Below are positions 1-7,403 of a stretch of 42,374 bases of DNA, piece by piece. How positions within the stretch are numbered: position 1 is the stretch's first letter; each line of letters opens with the position of its first letter. The stretch is from positions 1 to 42,374 of the forward strand of contig DATFFH010000025.1 of NCBI GenBank assembly GCA_035250245.1. Direction: 5' to 3'. Made by a program: the position numbers and the translations under genes. Origin of the DNA: Luteimonas_C sp035250245. GTDB taxonomy: Bacteria; Pseudomonadota; Gammaproteobacteria; Xanthomonadales; Xanthomonadaceae. The notes under the pieces are model-generated. The model was not told the DNA's origin and ran no database searches. It saw only the letters and a list, made by a program, of their open reading frames with translations.

Positions 1-544
1 CGTGCGGATGGCCCGACAGCAGTTCCCCGATGAAGGCCAGTTGCGAGCGCCGTGAGTTGGCGCCGAGCGACAGGTGCGCGACAGCGACGGTGAGGCCTTC
101 ATCGCCTTCGCCGAAACGCGCCATCAGCACGCCGCGACCACTGATGCGGCCGGGCAGGCTGTGGTCGGTCACTTCCACAGGCTCGAGTTTGCTCAGCAGT
201 CCGTTCGCACTGCCGGCCACGCGCGCCACGTTGCGATTGGGCTGGTGCGTCCAGTAATCGAAGCCGGCGCGCTCGGCCAGGTAGTGCGTCTGGTTGGTGA
301 AGCCAGAGCGCAGGCTACCCGGATCTGCTTCCTGCAGGCCGACGATGTCGTGTTCGCCGGCCAGCTGCGCGATGGCGTCGAGCGAAACGCGCTTGTTGCC
401 CACCGGCAGCACGTGCGACCAGCTGCGCGTGGCGTAATCGCTGTAGCGGCGCGTGCTGGAGCCGGCCTGGATGTTCGCGCTGAGCAGGCGCAGGCGGCGA
501 TGCGCGTCCTGGTCCTTGACGGGCGGCGTCGCGTCCGCGGTCAT
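1..544 (-). CDS. Endonuclease/exonuclease/phosphatase family protein (N-terminal part, cut by window edge)
   Basis: Reading the minus strand from an ATG at 544 gives about 181 codons without a stop up to the window edge. The N-terminal region contains LLSANIQAG, followed by DIVGLQEADPGS and later VAVAHLSLGANSRRSQL. These match the early strands of the endonuclease/exonuclease/phosphatase (DNase I-like) fold: the Asn-containing first strand, the metal-binding Glu of the LQE motif, and the H-L-S strand. The catalytic C-terminal half lies outside the window, so the substrate (DNA, phosphoester or lipid) cannot be assigned. No signal peptide is visible. The start ATG overlaps the stop codon of the upstream DsbA gene as ATGA, which suggests translational coupling and membership of the same minus-strand operon. 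Confidence 0.8.
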   Translation of the reverse strand, partial: MTADATPPVKDQDAHRRLRLLSANIQAGSSTRRYSDYATRSWSHVLPVGNKRVSLDAIAQLAGEHDIVGLQEADPGSLRSGFTNQTHYLAERAGFDYWTHQPNRNVARVAGSANGLLSKLEPVEVTDHSLPGRISGRGVLMARFGEGDEGLTVAVAHLSLGANSRRSQLAFIGELLSGHPH

Positions 545-1173
545 CGGCGCGCTTTGCGCTCCGCCGCGATCAGCTGGTCGGCGATCCGCAGCATGTCCTT
601 GTAGCTGTTGCCCAGGATGCGGTACTTGCCGTTGACTATCAGGGTCGGCGTGCCAGGCAATTCCACGGCGACGGCGAAATCGCGGGCGCGCGCCAGTTTG
701 GCGTCGAGCGAGGGGTCGCGCATCGACTTCGCGAATTGCGCGGCGTCCACGCCGTATTGCGCGTAGAACGCGGCCAGCTCGTCTACCGAAGCGTTGCGCG
801 GCAGGGAGGTGTCCGTGTTCACCGCCTTGAACAACGCGTCGTGGGTGCGCGTGAACAAACCCTTGACGCCTTGCGCAGCGTAAAACCCACGCGCGAACGG
901 ATCGCCGTCGTTATAGACCGCCGGCACGTAGGTGAAACGCACATCGGCCGGCAGCTTGTTTTTCCAGGCCGACACGAGCGGCTGGAATTCGGCGCAGTAA
1001 TGGCACCAGTAGCCGAACACTTCGACCACTTCGACTTTGCCTGCCAGCGGCTCGAACGGTTTGGGCTCGGAGACTTCGACATAGTCCACGCCGGGCACCA
1101 ACGCCTGGCCGAAAGCCAGCGCGGGCAGGAATAGGACGGCGAGCAGCGAGGCGATGGCCAGGCGCTTGATCAT
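541..1173 (-). CDS. Periplasmic thiol:disulfide interchange protein, DsbA family (CHYC active site)
   Basis: The 210-residue protein starts with a Sec signal peptide (hydrophobic core at 5-20, likely cleavage after the AFG/QA region near 22) and carries a thioredoxin-fold DsbA domain. The redox motif is C57-H-Y-C60 in GYWCHYC, and the cis-proline loop is GTPTLIV with Pro176. DsbA proteins oxidise cysteine pairs of exported proteins and are re-oxidised by DsbB. The dipeptide between the cysteines is HY, not the usual PH, which should change the redox potential. It is the last of three consecutive dsbA-type genes on this strand, about 50 nt after the previous one, and its stop overlaps the next start (ATGA). 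Unlike the other two it has no lipobox, so it is probably soluble in the periplasm. Confidence 0.88.
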   Translation of the reverse strand: MIKRLAIASLLAVLFLPALAFGQALVPGVDYVEVSEPKPFEPLAGKVEVVEVFGYWCHYCAEFQPLVSAWKNKLPADVRFTYVPAVYNDGDPFARGFYAAQGVKGLFTRTHDALFKAVNTDTSLPRNASVDELAAFYAQYGVDAAQFAKSMRDPSLDAKLARARDFAVAVELPGTPTLIVNGKYRILGNSYKDMLRIADQLIAAERKARR

Positions 1174-1225
1174 GGACTCGGAACTCCGTACATGCGGAAG
1201 GGATATGGGGCTCGCGCCGCGCGGC

Positions 1226-2059
1226 TCAAGGCGCGGCGGCGGGCGCGGGGCGGGCGCTTTCCTGCGCGATCAAGACATCGGCGATGCGCAGCATGTCGGG
1301 GAAAGTCTTGCCCAGCACGCGGTACTTGCCGTTGACGATGATGGTCGGCGTGCCTTCCAGGCCCGAGCGGATCGCCCACTGCTTGGCCTTGTTGAGCTTG
1401 GCGTTGACCGCGAAGCTTTCCATGGTGCTGGCGAATTGCTTGGCATCCACGCCATGCTTGCCGTAGAACGCGGCGACGTCGGCCACCGAATCCATGCCGC
1501 GCTCGCCCTTCAGGGTCTGGTCGATGTGGATCGCCTTGAACAGGTCGTTGTGGGTGCGTTCCACCAGGCCCAGGCTTTCGGCCGCGTAATAGGCTTTGGC
1601 GTAGGTGATCCACGGACCGCCGAACGCTGCCGGCACATAAGTGAAGCGCACGTTCGCCGGCAGTTTCTTCTCCCAGCTGTTCACCAGCGGCTGGAACTGC
1701 GCGCAGGCCGGGCAGACGTAGCCGAACACTTCCACCACTTCGACCTTGCCGTTCAGCGGCAGATACGGCTGGCCGTTGGGGATTTCGACGTAATCGGTGC
1801 CGGGCGTCAGCCCGCCGGGAGCGGCCGGCGGCGCGGCGGCTTCGACCGGCGGAGTGACGGCATCCGGTGCCGGCGTTTCGGCCGTCGCGGCGGGCGCGGT
1901 CGCTTCGCCCGAGCCAGCGGGTTCGTCGGCCGGAACGGGTTCGTTGGCGGCCGGCGCAGCGTCTGTCGCGGCCGTCGCGGCGGGCGCCGGCGTTTCCTGC
2001 TTGTTGCAGGCCATCAGGGGCAGCAGGGCGAGCAGCAGCAGAGCGAAGCGCTTGTTCAT
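1226..2059 (-). CDS. DsbA-family lipoprotein with Ala/Pro-rich linker (CPAC active site)
   Basis: I place the start at the ATG ending at 2059, not at the in-frame ATG at 2113. It is preceded by AGGAG nine bases upstream and begins a lipoprotein signal, MNKRFALLLLALLPLMAC, with lipobox L-M-A-C18. The product is 277 residues. Residues about 21-83 form a low-complexity Ala/Pro/Glu linker that would hold the catalytic domain away from the membrane. The DsbA domain follows, with C116-P-A-C119 in GYVCPACAQF and a cis-Pro in GTPTIIV. The family catalyses disulfide formation or exchange in the envelope. It lies in the middle of a three-gene dsbA tandem downstream of cytochrome c4. The C-terminus ends in another short Ala/Pro tail. 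Confidence 0.87.
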   Translation of the reverse strand: MNKRFALLLLALLPLMACNKQETPAPAATAATDAAPAANEPVPADEPAGSGEATAPAATAETPAPDAVTPPVEAAAPPAAPGGLTPGTDYVEIPNGQPYLPLNGKVEVVEVFGYVCPACAQFQPLVNSWEKKLPANVRFTYVPAAFGGPWITYAKAYYAAESLGLVERTHNDLFKAIHIDQTLKGERGMDSVADVAAFYGKHGVDAKQFASTMESFAVNAKLNKAKQWAIRSGLEGTPTIIVNGKYRVLGKTFPDMLRIADVLIAQESARPAPAAAP

Positions 2060-2146
2060 GAGGGAGAACTCCTGGATCCGTGGTGACTTCATCACGATAA
2101 GTCGATCATGCATGGGCCATGCGGCCGCAGCCGCGATCGACGCGGT

Positions 2147-2842
2147 TCAGCGGCCGGGCGCGTTTTCGCGCGCGATCAGCTTGTCGATGGTATCGAGCAT
2201 TTTTTCATAACCGCGCTGATCGGGATCGACACGGTACTTTCCAGCCACGATCACCATGGGCGTACCCACCGCCACGCGGCTTCCGGCCTGGACGCGCGCC
2301 AGGAAATTGCGGGCATGGTCGAGCTTGGCCTGGACCTCGGGGCTGTTCATGCTTTTCAGGAAGGCGTCGCGGTCCGCGCCGTGTTCGGCGTAGAACGCCG
2401 CGATCTGGTCCGACGTGGCGTCGTGCGGCAAACGATTTTCGGTATGGATCGCGGAGAACAGCGCGTCATGGGTCTTGCCGGTCAGGCCGGCGGCTTCGGC
2501 GGCGAAGTAGGCGCGGGCGAAATCGTCCCAGGGTCCACCGAACGGGGCCGGCACGGCGACGAGGTTCGCATTCGCCGGCAGCTTCTTCTTCCATTCGACC
2601 AGGCTCGGCTCGAAATGGGCGCAGTGCGGACAGGGGTAGCCGAAAGCTTCGACGACTTCGACCTTGCCGGCTTGCGGCGCATAGGCCTGGCCGCCGCTGA
2701 TGTCGATGTAGTCCACGCCAGCGACCGGGGCGCCGCCGGCGGGGGCGGCAGTAGCGGCAGGCGCCGCTTCAGGGGCGGGGCTGCGATCGCAGGCCGCCAA
2801 GGGCAGCAAGGCGAGCAGCAACAGGGCTAGGCGCTGGACCAT
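2147..2842 (-). CDS. dsbA: DsbA-family lipoprotein (canonical CPHC active site)
   Basis: The start is taken at the ATG ending at 2842 because GGGAGG lies seven bases upstream and the protein then begins with a lipoprotein signal (MVQRLALLLLALLPLAAC, lipobox L-A-A-C18). An upstream in-frame ATG at 2884 lacks this logic. The mature part has a short Ala/Pro linker (about 19-42) and a DsbA domain with the classical C71-P-H-C74 in FGYPCPHCAHF, plus a cis-Pro in VGTPMVIV. The length, 231 residues, fits the family. It is expected to oxidise exported proteins at the outer face of the inner membrane. It is the first of three paralogous dsbA genes, about 120 nt downstream of cytochrome c4 with a terminator-like hairpin between them. 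The symbol is by active-site type only. Confidence 0.87.
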   Translation of the reverse strand: MVQRLALLLLALLPLAACDRSPAPEAAPAATAAPAGGAPVAGVDYIDISGGQAYAPQAGKVEVVEAFGYPCPHCAHFEPSLVEWKKKLPANANLVAVPAPFGGPWDDFARAYFAAEAAGLTGKTHDALFSAIHTENRLPHDATSDQIAAFYAEHGADRDAFLKSMNSPEVQAKLDHARNFLARVQAGSRVAVGTPMVIVAGKYRVDPDQRGYEKMLDTIDKLIARENAPGR

Positions 2843-2865
2843 CGCGAGACCTCCCGGGCCTGGAC

Positions 2866-2897
2866 AAAGAAACGCCGGCCACAAGAGGTGGCCGGCG
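2866..2897 (-). terminator. Probable intrinsic terminator after cytochrome c4
   Basis: A perfect 10-bp GC-rich hairpin, CGCCGGCCAC / GTGGCCGGCG (2873-2882 and 2888-2897) with a five-base loop, lies between cytochrome c4 and the first dsbA gene. On the minus strand it is followed by a T-rich run (TTTCTTTG), the layout of a rho-independent terminator. It could separate cytochrome c4 transcription from the dsbA cluster, or only attenuate read-through. Confidence 0.6.
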
Positions 2898-2959
2898 GTC
2901 TGAACAAGGACTGTGAAGGCTTCGACACGGGCGGGCCCGCGAAGTTCACAGACCGGAGA

Positions 2960-3820
2960 TTATGAAGACTTGGCGGGCGCCTGCGGGACGGCTTCGGCCG
3001 CCGGGGCTGGCGCGGCCGGGGCTGCGGCCTTGGCGGCGGCCACTTCGGCCTCGCTGGCCTCGTCGGCCCGCTCGTGCAGGCCTTGCAGATAGCTGCCCAG
3101 GGACTGTATTTCCTCGTCGGTCAAGGACTTGGCCACCGCGGCCATGATGTTGAAGTCCTTGGGATCGCTGAGCGTGGTGGTGCCGGCGCGGTATTCCTCG
3201 AGGCGGCGGGCCACGTACCAGGACTGCTGGCCGCCGACGTGCGGATAGGCGGGACCGGGGTTGCCGGCGCCAGCCGGGCCGTGGCAGGCCATGCACGCCG
3301 GGACGCCGCGTGCGGCGTCGCCCGAGCGGAACAGCTTCTCGCCCACTTCGTAGAATTTCTTGTCCTTGTTCGGGCCCTGCGCGATCACGGTGTCGTCGGC
3401 GATGCCGGCGCCGCCCTTCAAGCTGGCGTAGTAGGCGCCCAGGTCGCGCATGTCCTGCGCGCTCAGCGGGGTCGCGTAGGGCTGCATCAACGCGTTGACG
3501 CGCTGGCCGCTCTTGAACAGCGCCAACTCCTTGGCGATGTAGCGCTCGCTCTGGCCGGCCAGGCGCGGATACAGCTTCGGATCGGCGGTCGCCTGGCCGT
3601 CCAGGCCGTGGCAGGCGGCGCAGGCGCCGGCCTTGGTCGCGCCGGCCTTGGGGTCGCCCCACTTGGCCTTGGCCAGGTCGGTGAGCGCGTTCGCATCGAT
3701 CGGCGTGGCCTGCACCGGCTCTTTGTCCGGCAAGGGCGTGATCGTGGTCTGGGCGAAGGCGGCGGCTGCGATGGCCGTGAGGGCCAGGGCGGCGATGCCG
3801 TAGACGCGAGCTTGGCGCAT
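2960..3820 (-). CDS. Di-haem cytochrome c4
   Basis: The 286-residue protein has a Sec signal peptide (cleavage likely after AFA23) and two cytochrome c domains, each with a CXXCH haem site: C67-A-A-C70-H71 and C176-M-A-C179-H180. Candidate axial methionines are Met112 in NALMQPYA and Met226 in NIMAAVA, in the usual cytochrome c4 positions. Cytochrome c4 carries electrons from the bc1 complex to terminal oxidases on the periplasmic side. The C-terminal 35 residues are an Ala/Pro/Glu-rich tail beyond the usual fold end, similar in composition to the linkers of the neighbouring DsbA lipoproteins. It is divergent from engB. A terminator-like hairpin follows it. Confidence 0.9.
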   Translation of the reverse strand: MRQARVYGIAALALTAIAAAAFAQTTITPLPDKEPVQATPIDANALTDLAKAKWGDPKAGATKAGACAACHGLDGQATADPKLYPRLAGQSERYIAKELALFKSGQRVNALMQPYATPLSAQDMRDLGAYYASLKGGAGIADDTVIAQGPNKDKKFYEVGEKLFRSGDAARGVPACMACHGPAGAGNPGPAYPHVGGQQSWYVARRLEEYRAGTTTLSDPKDFNIMAAVAKSLTDEEIQSLGSYLQGLHERADEASEAEVAAAKAAAPAAPAPAAEAVPQAPAKSS

Positions 3821-3951
3821 GCTGCTGGGCTCCGAAACGCGGGATCGGCCGCTCCCGAGCGGCCATACAGACGCGGAATTATCGTCGCGGGCCGGGGAAC
3901 GGTCAACGAAACGGCCGATTTGCCTTCGGCATCAGCCGGTTTCGGCCCTTC

Positions 3952-4041
3952 GTAGGAGCGGCTTTAGCCGCGAGCTTTCTTCCCCAATCCTTGCGATGCC
4001 GCGATTTGAAGGAAAGAGCTCGCGGCTAAAGCCGCTCCTAC
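3952..4041. repeat. GTAG-type inverted-dimer repeat, family A
   Basis: The left arm begins GTAGGAGCGGCTTTAGCCGC and the right arm is its reverse complement ending in CTAC, with about 30 nt between them. Each arm itself contains a hairpin (GCGGCT/AGCCGC). The same element, including a similar central spacer, recurs at 23676-23766 and 26180-26268. The architecture matches REP/SMAG elements mobilised by RAYT transposases in related genera. It sits in the divergent gap between cytochrome c4 and engB. Confidence 0.9.
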
Positions 4042-4089
4042 AAAAGCCCGTGCCCCGAAATTCGGGCCCGGCCTTGGCCATGCGAAGCT

Positions 4090-4707
4090 ATGCCGATGGC
4101 CACTCCCAACCCCTTCGCCCGCGCCCAGTACCTGCTGGCGGCGCACAACCATCGGCAACTGCCGCCCGACGGCGGTTTCGAAGTCGCTTTCGCCGGCCGC
4201 TCCAATGCCGGCAAATCCAGCGCCTTGAACGCGCTATGCCAGCAAAACGCGCTGGCGCGCGTGTCCAAAACCCCGGGCCGCACGCAGCAATTGGTGTATT
4301 TCGCGATACCGCCGCACGAGAACCGCTATCTGGTCGACCTGCCCGGCTACGGTTACGCCAAGGTGCCGCAGGACCTGCAGGCGCACTGGCAAGCCTTCCT
4401 GGATGCCTATTTCGGCAGCCGCGACGCGCTCAAGGGTTTGGTGGTGGTGATGGACATCCGCCACCCGCTGAAGGATTACGACCGGCAGATGATCGGCTAT
4501 GCCGCCGAACGCGGCCTGCCCGCGCACGCCTTATTGACCAAGGCCGACAAGCTCGGCCGCGGCGCCGCCGCCAACACGTTGCAGGCGGTGCGCAAGGAGC
4601 TGTCGGGAATGTACGGCGACAGCGTCAGCGTGCAGACGTTTTCGGGCGAATCGAAACTCGGCGTGGAGCAGGCGCGGGAAGTCGTCGCCCGCTGGCTCGC
4701 TTTGTAG
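4090..4707 (+). CDS. engB: Ribosome biogenesis GTP-binding protein EngB (YihA/YsxC)
   Basis: The 205-residue protein is a TRAFAC-class GTPase with G1 GRSNAGKSS (about 36-44), a G2 Thr in the KTPGRTQ segment, G3 DLPGYGYAKVP, and G4 TKAD. The GRSNAGKSS and KTPGRTQ signatures are specific to EngB, which assists assembly of the large ribosomal subunit in the cytoplasm. The length is normal. The start may be the ATG at 4090 or the one two codons later; neither has a clear Shine-Dalgarno. The stop codon TAG (4705-4707) belongs to the GTAG of the repeat that begins at 4704, so the repeat supplies the end of the gene. Confidence 0.95.
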   Translation: MPMATPNPFARAQYLLAAHNHRQLPPDGGFEVAFAGRSNAGKSSALNALCQQNALARVSKTPGRTQQLVYFAIPPHENRYLVDLPGYGYAKVPQDLQAHWQAFLDAYFGSRDALKGLVVVMDIRHPLKDYDRQMIGYAAERGLPAHALLTKADKLGRGAAANTLQAVRKELSGMYGDSVSVQTFSGESKLGVEQAREVVARWLAL

Positions 4708-4786
4708 AGTCGAGCTTGCTCGACTGCTTTTCTTCCCAGCGCGGAAAAATCTCCAGCGAAAAGCAGTCGAGCAGGCTCGACGCTAC
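4704..4786. repeat. GTAG-type inverted-dimer repeat, family B
   Basis: The arms are GTAGAGTCGAGCTTGCTCGA and its mirrored partner ending in CTAC, each with an internal GTCGAGC/GCTCGAC hairpin. It lies between the convergent engB and the DUF2007-like gene. The first four bases include the engB stop codon. Related copies are at 16396-16468 and 19312-19369. Confidence 0.9.
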
Positions 4787-4821
4787 GTCCCGCAGCGGGT
4801 CGACCGGCCGAGCAGCTTTCG

Positions 4822-5640
4822 CTACATCGGTTGCTTGCGCGAGATTTCGCCGATGCGATCGTAGAAGTGGCGCGTGTCGAGGACGCCGTCGCCGTCGGTG
4901 TCCACTTCGCCGGTATCGGCGAAGCCGTTCTTGAACAACACGCGCTTGACGACCCTGCCGTCCGCATCGCGCCAGCGTTCGCTATGGATCACGCCCGATA
5001 CGGCGTCGGATTCGTAATCGATGGCGCCGTCGCCGTTCCGGTCGATTTCGTTGCCGATCCAATCGCCGTGCAGGAAACGCGACTGGACTTCCATGCGGCC
5101 GTCGAAATCGTCGTCGGATTCGCTGTGCACCGCCAAGCCATTGCGGTCGTATTCGTAGATCGAATCGACTTTGCCATCGCGGTTGCGGTCGGTTTCGGCC
5201 CGTTCGAGCTTGCCGCCGGCGTACGTGGACACATCCTCGAACCGACCGTCGCCGTTGAGATCGTAGTGGTATTGCTCGACCGGTCCCCTAACCAAGGCCC
5301 AAGTGAGCGCAGCGCCGGCGGCCGCGCCGACGATCGCCCATAAGATGCGGCCGGAACCCGGTTTCGCCTGCGGCGCGGCAATGAATTCCGCGGGTTCTTC
5401 GTGCGATTCCATTTCGTCGAAAGGCTCGATCGTCCCGGCTTTCCAGTCGGCGACGACGGAGCGGGCGCGCTCGGCGTCGGACTCGGCTACGCACACCTGC
5501 ACCATGCCGTTCACCGGAAGATCGCCGAGCCCGCCTTGCAGATATTCGCCGCGGATATAACTGGCGATCCCGGCCTGTTCCAGCAGGTTCTTCATCAGAT
5601 GCGCATCGGTGGAATTCGCTGCATCGTAGATCGGTACCAT
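4822..5640 (-). CDS. DUF2007-like membrane protein with periplasmic calcium-loop repeats
   Basis: I take the start at the ATG ending at 5640, which has GGAGG five bases upstream; a longer reading from 5727 has no such signal. Residues 1-68 (VPIYDAANSTDAHLMKNLLEQAGI, then GGLGDLPVNGMVQVCV) resemble DUF2007, a small putative signal-transducing domain. A transmembrane segment lies at about 99-117. The rest, about 155 residues, contains repeated Asp-rich loops of EF-hand/dockerin type: DLNGDGRFE, DRNRDGKVD, DRNGDGAID and DTDGDGVLD. It therefore looks like a cytoplasmic DUF2007 domain joined to an external calcium-binding beta-repeat region. The function is unknown. It is convergent with engB and divergent from gshA. 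Confidence 0.75.
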   Translation of the reverse strand: MVPIYDAANSTDAHLMKNLLEQAGIASYIRGEYLQGGLGDLPVNGMVQVCVAESDAERARSVVADWKAGTIEPFDEMESHEEPAEFIAAPQAKPGSGRILWAIVGAAAGAALTWALVRGPVEQYHYDLNGDGRFEDVSTYAGGKLERAETDRNRDGKVDSIYEYDRNGLAVHSESDDDFDGRMEVQSRFLHGDWIGNEIDRNGDGAIDYESDAVSGVIHSERWRDADGRVVKRVLFKNGFADTGEVDTDGDGVLDTRHFYDRIGEISRKQPM

Positions 5641-5825
5641 CGCATCCTCCTTCGCGGCCAAACAGGATATCGCCGGCCCGATTCCGGCGCAGAAGTCATC
5701 GGCACCGACGGAACACTGGCTTCCCACCCCGGCAACGCCGCGCCGATCCGCGGAGGACTATAGTGCCCAGCTTGCGATCCGGGGCGGCGCCCGCATATCG
5801 CCCACCTCTTCAACGAGCGGCCCGC

Positions 5826-7190
5826 ATGTCCAGCCCCAGCAACGTCAGCGATAGTCCCATCACCGGCAAGGCCCAGCTGGTGGAATACATCGCGGCCGGC
5901 GAGAAGCCCAAGGACGATTGGCGGATCGGCACCGAGCACGAGAAGTTCGGCTTCCGCCTGGACGACCTGCGCCCGCCGACGTTCGACGGCGACCGCGGCA
6001 TCGAAGCCCTGCTCAAAGGCCTGACCCGCTTCGGCTGGGCGCCGGTGGAAGAGCATGGCCGCACGATCGCGCTGCTGAAGGACGGCGCCTCGGTCACGCT
6101 CGAGCCCGCCGGCCAGTTGGAATTGTCCGGCGCGCCGCTGGAATGCATCCACGACACCTGCAGCGAAGTCGGCGGGCATCTGAAGGAAGTCAAAGCGGTC
6201 GCCGACGAGCTCAAGCTCGGCTTTCTCGGCATGGGCTTCCAACCGAAATGGTCGCGCGCCGACATGCCGTGGATGCCGAAAGGCCGCTACAAAATCATGC
6301 GCGAATACATGCCCAAGGTCGGCGGATTGGGCCTGGACATGATGACCCGCACCTGCACCGTGCAGGTGAACCTGGATTACGCCAGCGAAGCGGACATGGT
6401 GAAGAAGTTCCGCGTATCTCTGGCGCTGCAGCCGGTGGCCACCGCGCTGTTCGCCGATTCGCCGTTCGCCGAAGGCCGGCCGAACGGATATCTGTCCTAC
6501 CGCTCGCACATCTGGACCGACACCGATCCCGACCGCACCGGCATGCTCGACTTCGTGTTCGAAGACGGTTTCGGCTACGAGCGCTACGTCGATTACCTGC
6601 TCGACGTGCCGATGTATTTCAGCTACCGAGGCGGCGAATACATCGATCTGTCGGGGCAATCCTTCCGCAAGTTCATGCGCGGCGAACTCGCCGCATTGCC
6701 GGGTGCCGCGCCGACCTTGCGCGACTGGTCCGATCACATGACTACCGCCTTCCCCGAAGTGCGGTTGAAGAAGTACCTGGAAATGCGCGGCGCCGATGGC
6801 GGACCGTGGGGCCGGCTGTGCGCCTTGCCCGCGTTCTGGGTGGGCCTGTTGTACGACGATGCGGCGCTCGACGCCGCCTGGGACTTGGTCAAGGATTTCA
6901 CCCTGGAAGAACGCAACGCTTTGCGCGACGGCGTGCCGCGCCAAGCGTTGAAACTGCCGTTCCGCAACGGCAGCCTGCGCGATATCGCGTTGGAGGCTTT
7001 GAAGATATCCGCCGCTGGGCTGCAGCGCCGGGCGCGCAAGAACAAGAGCGGCGCGGACGAAAGCATTTTCCTGACCCCGTTGATCGAAGCGGCCGAGGCC
7101 AACGAAACGCCGGCCGAGCGCAAACTCGCGTTGTTCCATGGCGAGTGGGGCGGCAGCGTGGATCCGGTGTTCCGGGAGTTCGCGTATTGA
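5826..7190 (+). CDS. gshA: Glutamate-cysteine ligase, plant/alphaproteobacterial type
   Basis: The 454-residue protein catalyses ATP-dependent ligation of glutamate and cysteine, the first step of glutathione synthesis. Recognisable family segments include WRIGTEHEKFGF near the N-terminus, SVTLEPAGQLELSGAPL, MTRTCTVQVNLDY and the C-terminal FHGEWGGSVDPVF. It belongs to the plant-type GCS2 group common in xanthomonads, not to the E. coli GshA type. The start at 5826 (MSSPSNVSD) fits the family; an in-frame ATG 63 nt upstream would add a low-complexity tail. Glutathione made here is the cofactor for the formaldehyde operon further along. A hairpin-rich repeat follows the stop. Confidence 0.93.
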   Translation: MSSPSNVSDSPITGKAQLVEYIAAGEKPKDDWRIGTEHEKFGFRLDDLRPPTFDGDRGIEALLKGLTRFGWAPVEEHGRTIALLKDGASVTLEPAGQLELSGAPLECIHDTCSEVGGHLKEVKAVADELKLGFLGMGFQPKWSRADMPWMPKGRYKIMREYMPKVGGLGLDMMTRTCTVQVNLDYASEADMVKKFRVSLALQPVATALFADSPFAEGRPNGYLSYRSHIWTDTDPDRTGMLDFVFEDGFGYERYVDYLLDVPMYFSYRGGEYIDLSGQSFRKFMRGELAALPGAAPTLRDWSDHMTTAFPEVRLKKYLEMRGADGGPWGRLCALPAFWVGLLYDDAALDAAWDLVKDFTLEERNALRDGVPRQALKLPFRNGSLRDIALEALKISAAGLQRRARKNKSGADESIFLTPLIEAAEANETPAERKLALFHGEWGGSVDPVFREFAY

Positions 7191-7199
7191 TCGCTTTTT

Positions 7200-7353
7200 T
7201 CCTCTCCCCTTGCGGGAGAGGATGCCCGGAGGGCAGGAGAGGGGGCGCGAAGCGTAGCGAGCGTGCTTTTGATCCTGCTTGATGGTGTTCGCCAAAAGCC
7301 GAACCCTCTCCCTGGCGCTTCGCGCCTGTCCCTCTCCCGAAATGGGAGAGGGA
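7200..7353. repeat. Hairpin-rich CTCTCCC/GGGAGAG intergenic repeat
   Basis: The segment opens with CCTCTCCCCTTGCGGGAGAGG and closes with CCCTCTCCC...GGGAGAGGG, so each end is a hairpin and the two ends are mirror-related. Between them lies GGCGCGAAGCGTAGCGAGCG. A related element of the same style is at 36417-36534. This type is common in Xanthomonas and Pseudomonas intergenic DNA. Between gshA and ppc it could also act as a bidirectional transcription stop. Confidence 0.75.
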
Positions 7354-7403
7354 CAAAGTCGATCTTCGCCGCGAAGTTGCTCTGGCTTGTGTAGTCTGTC
7401 GCC

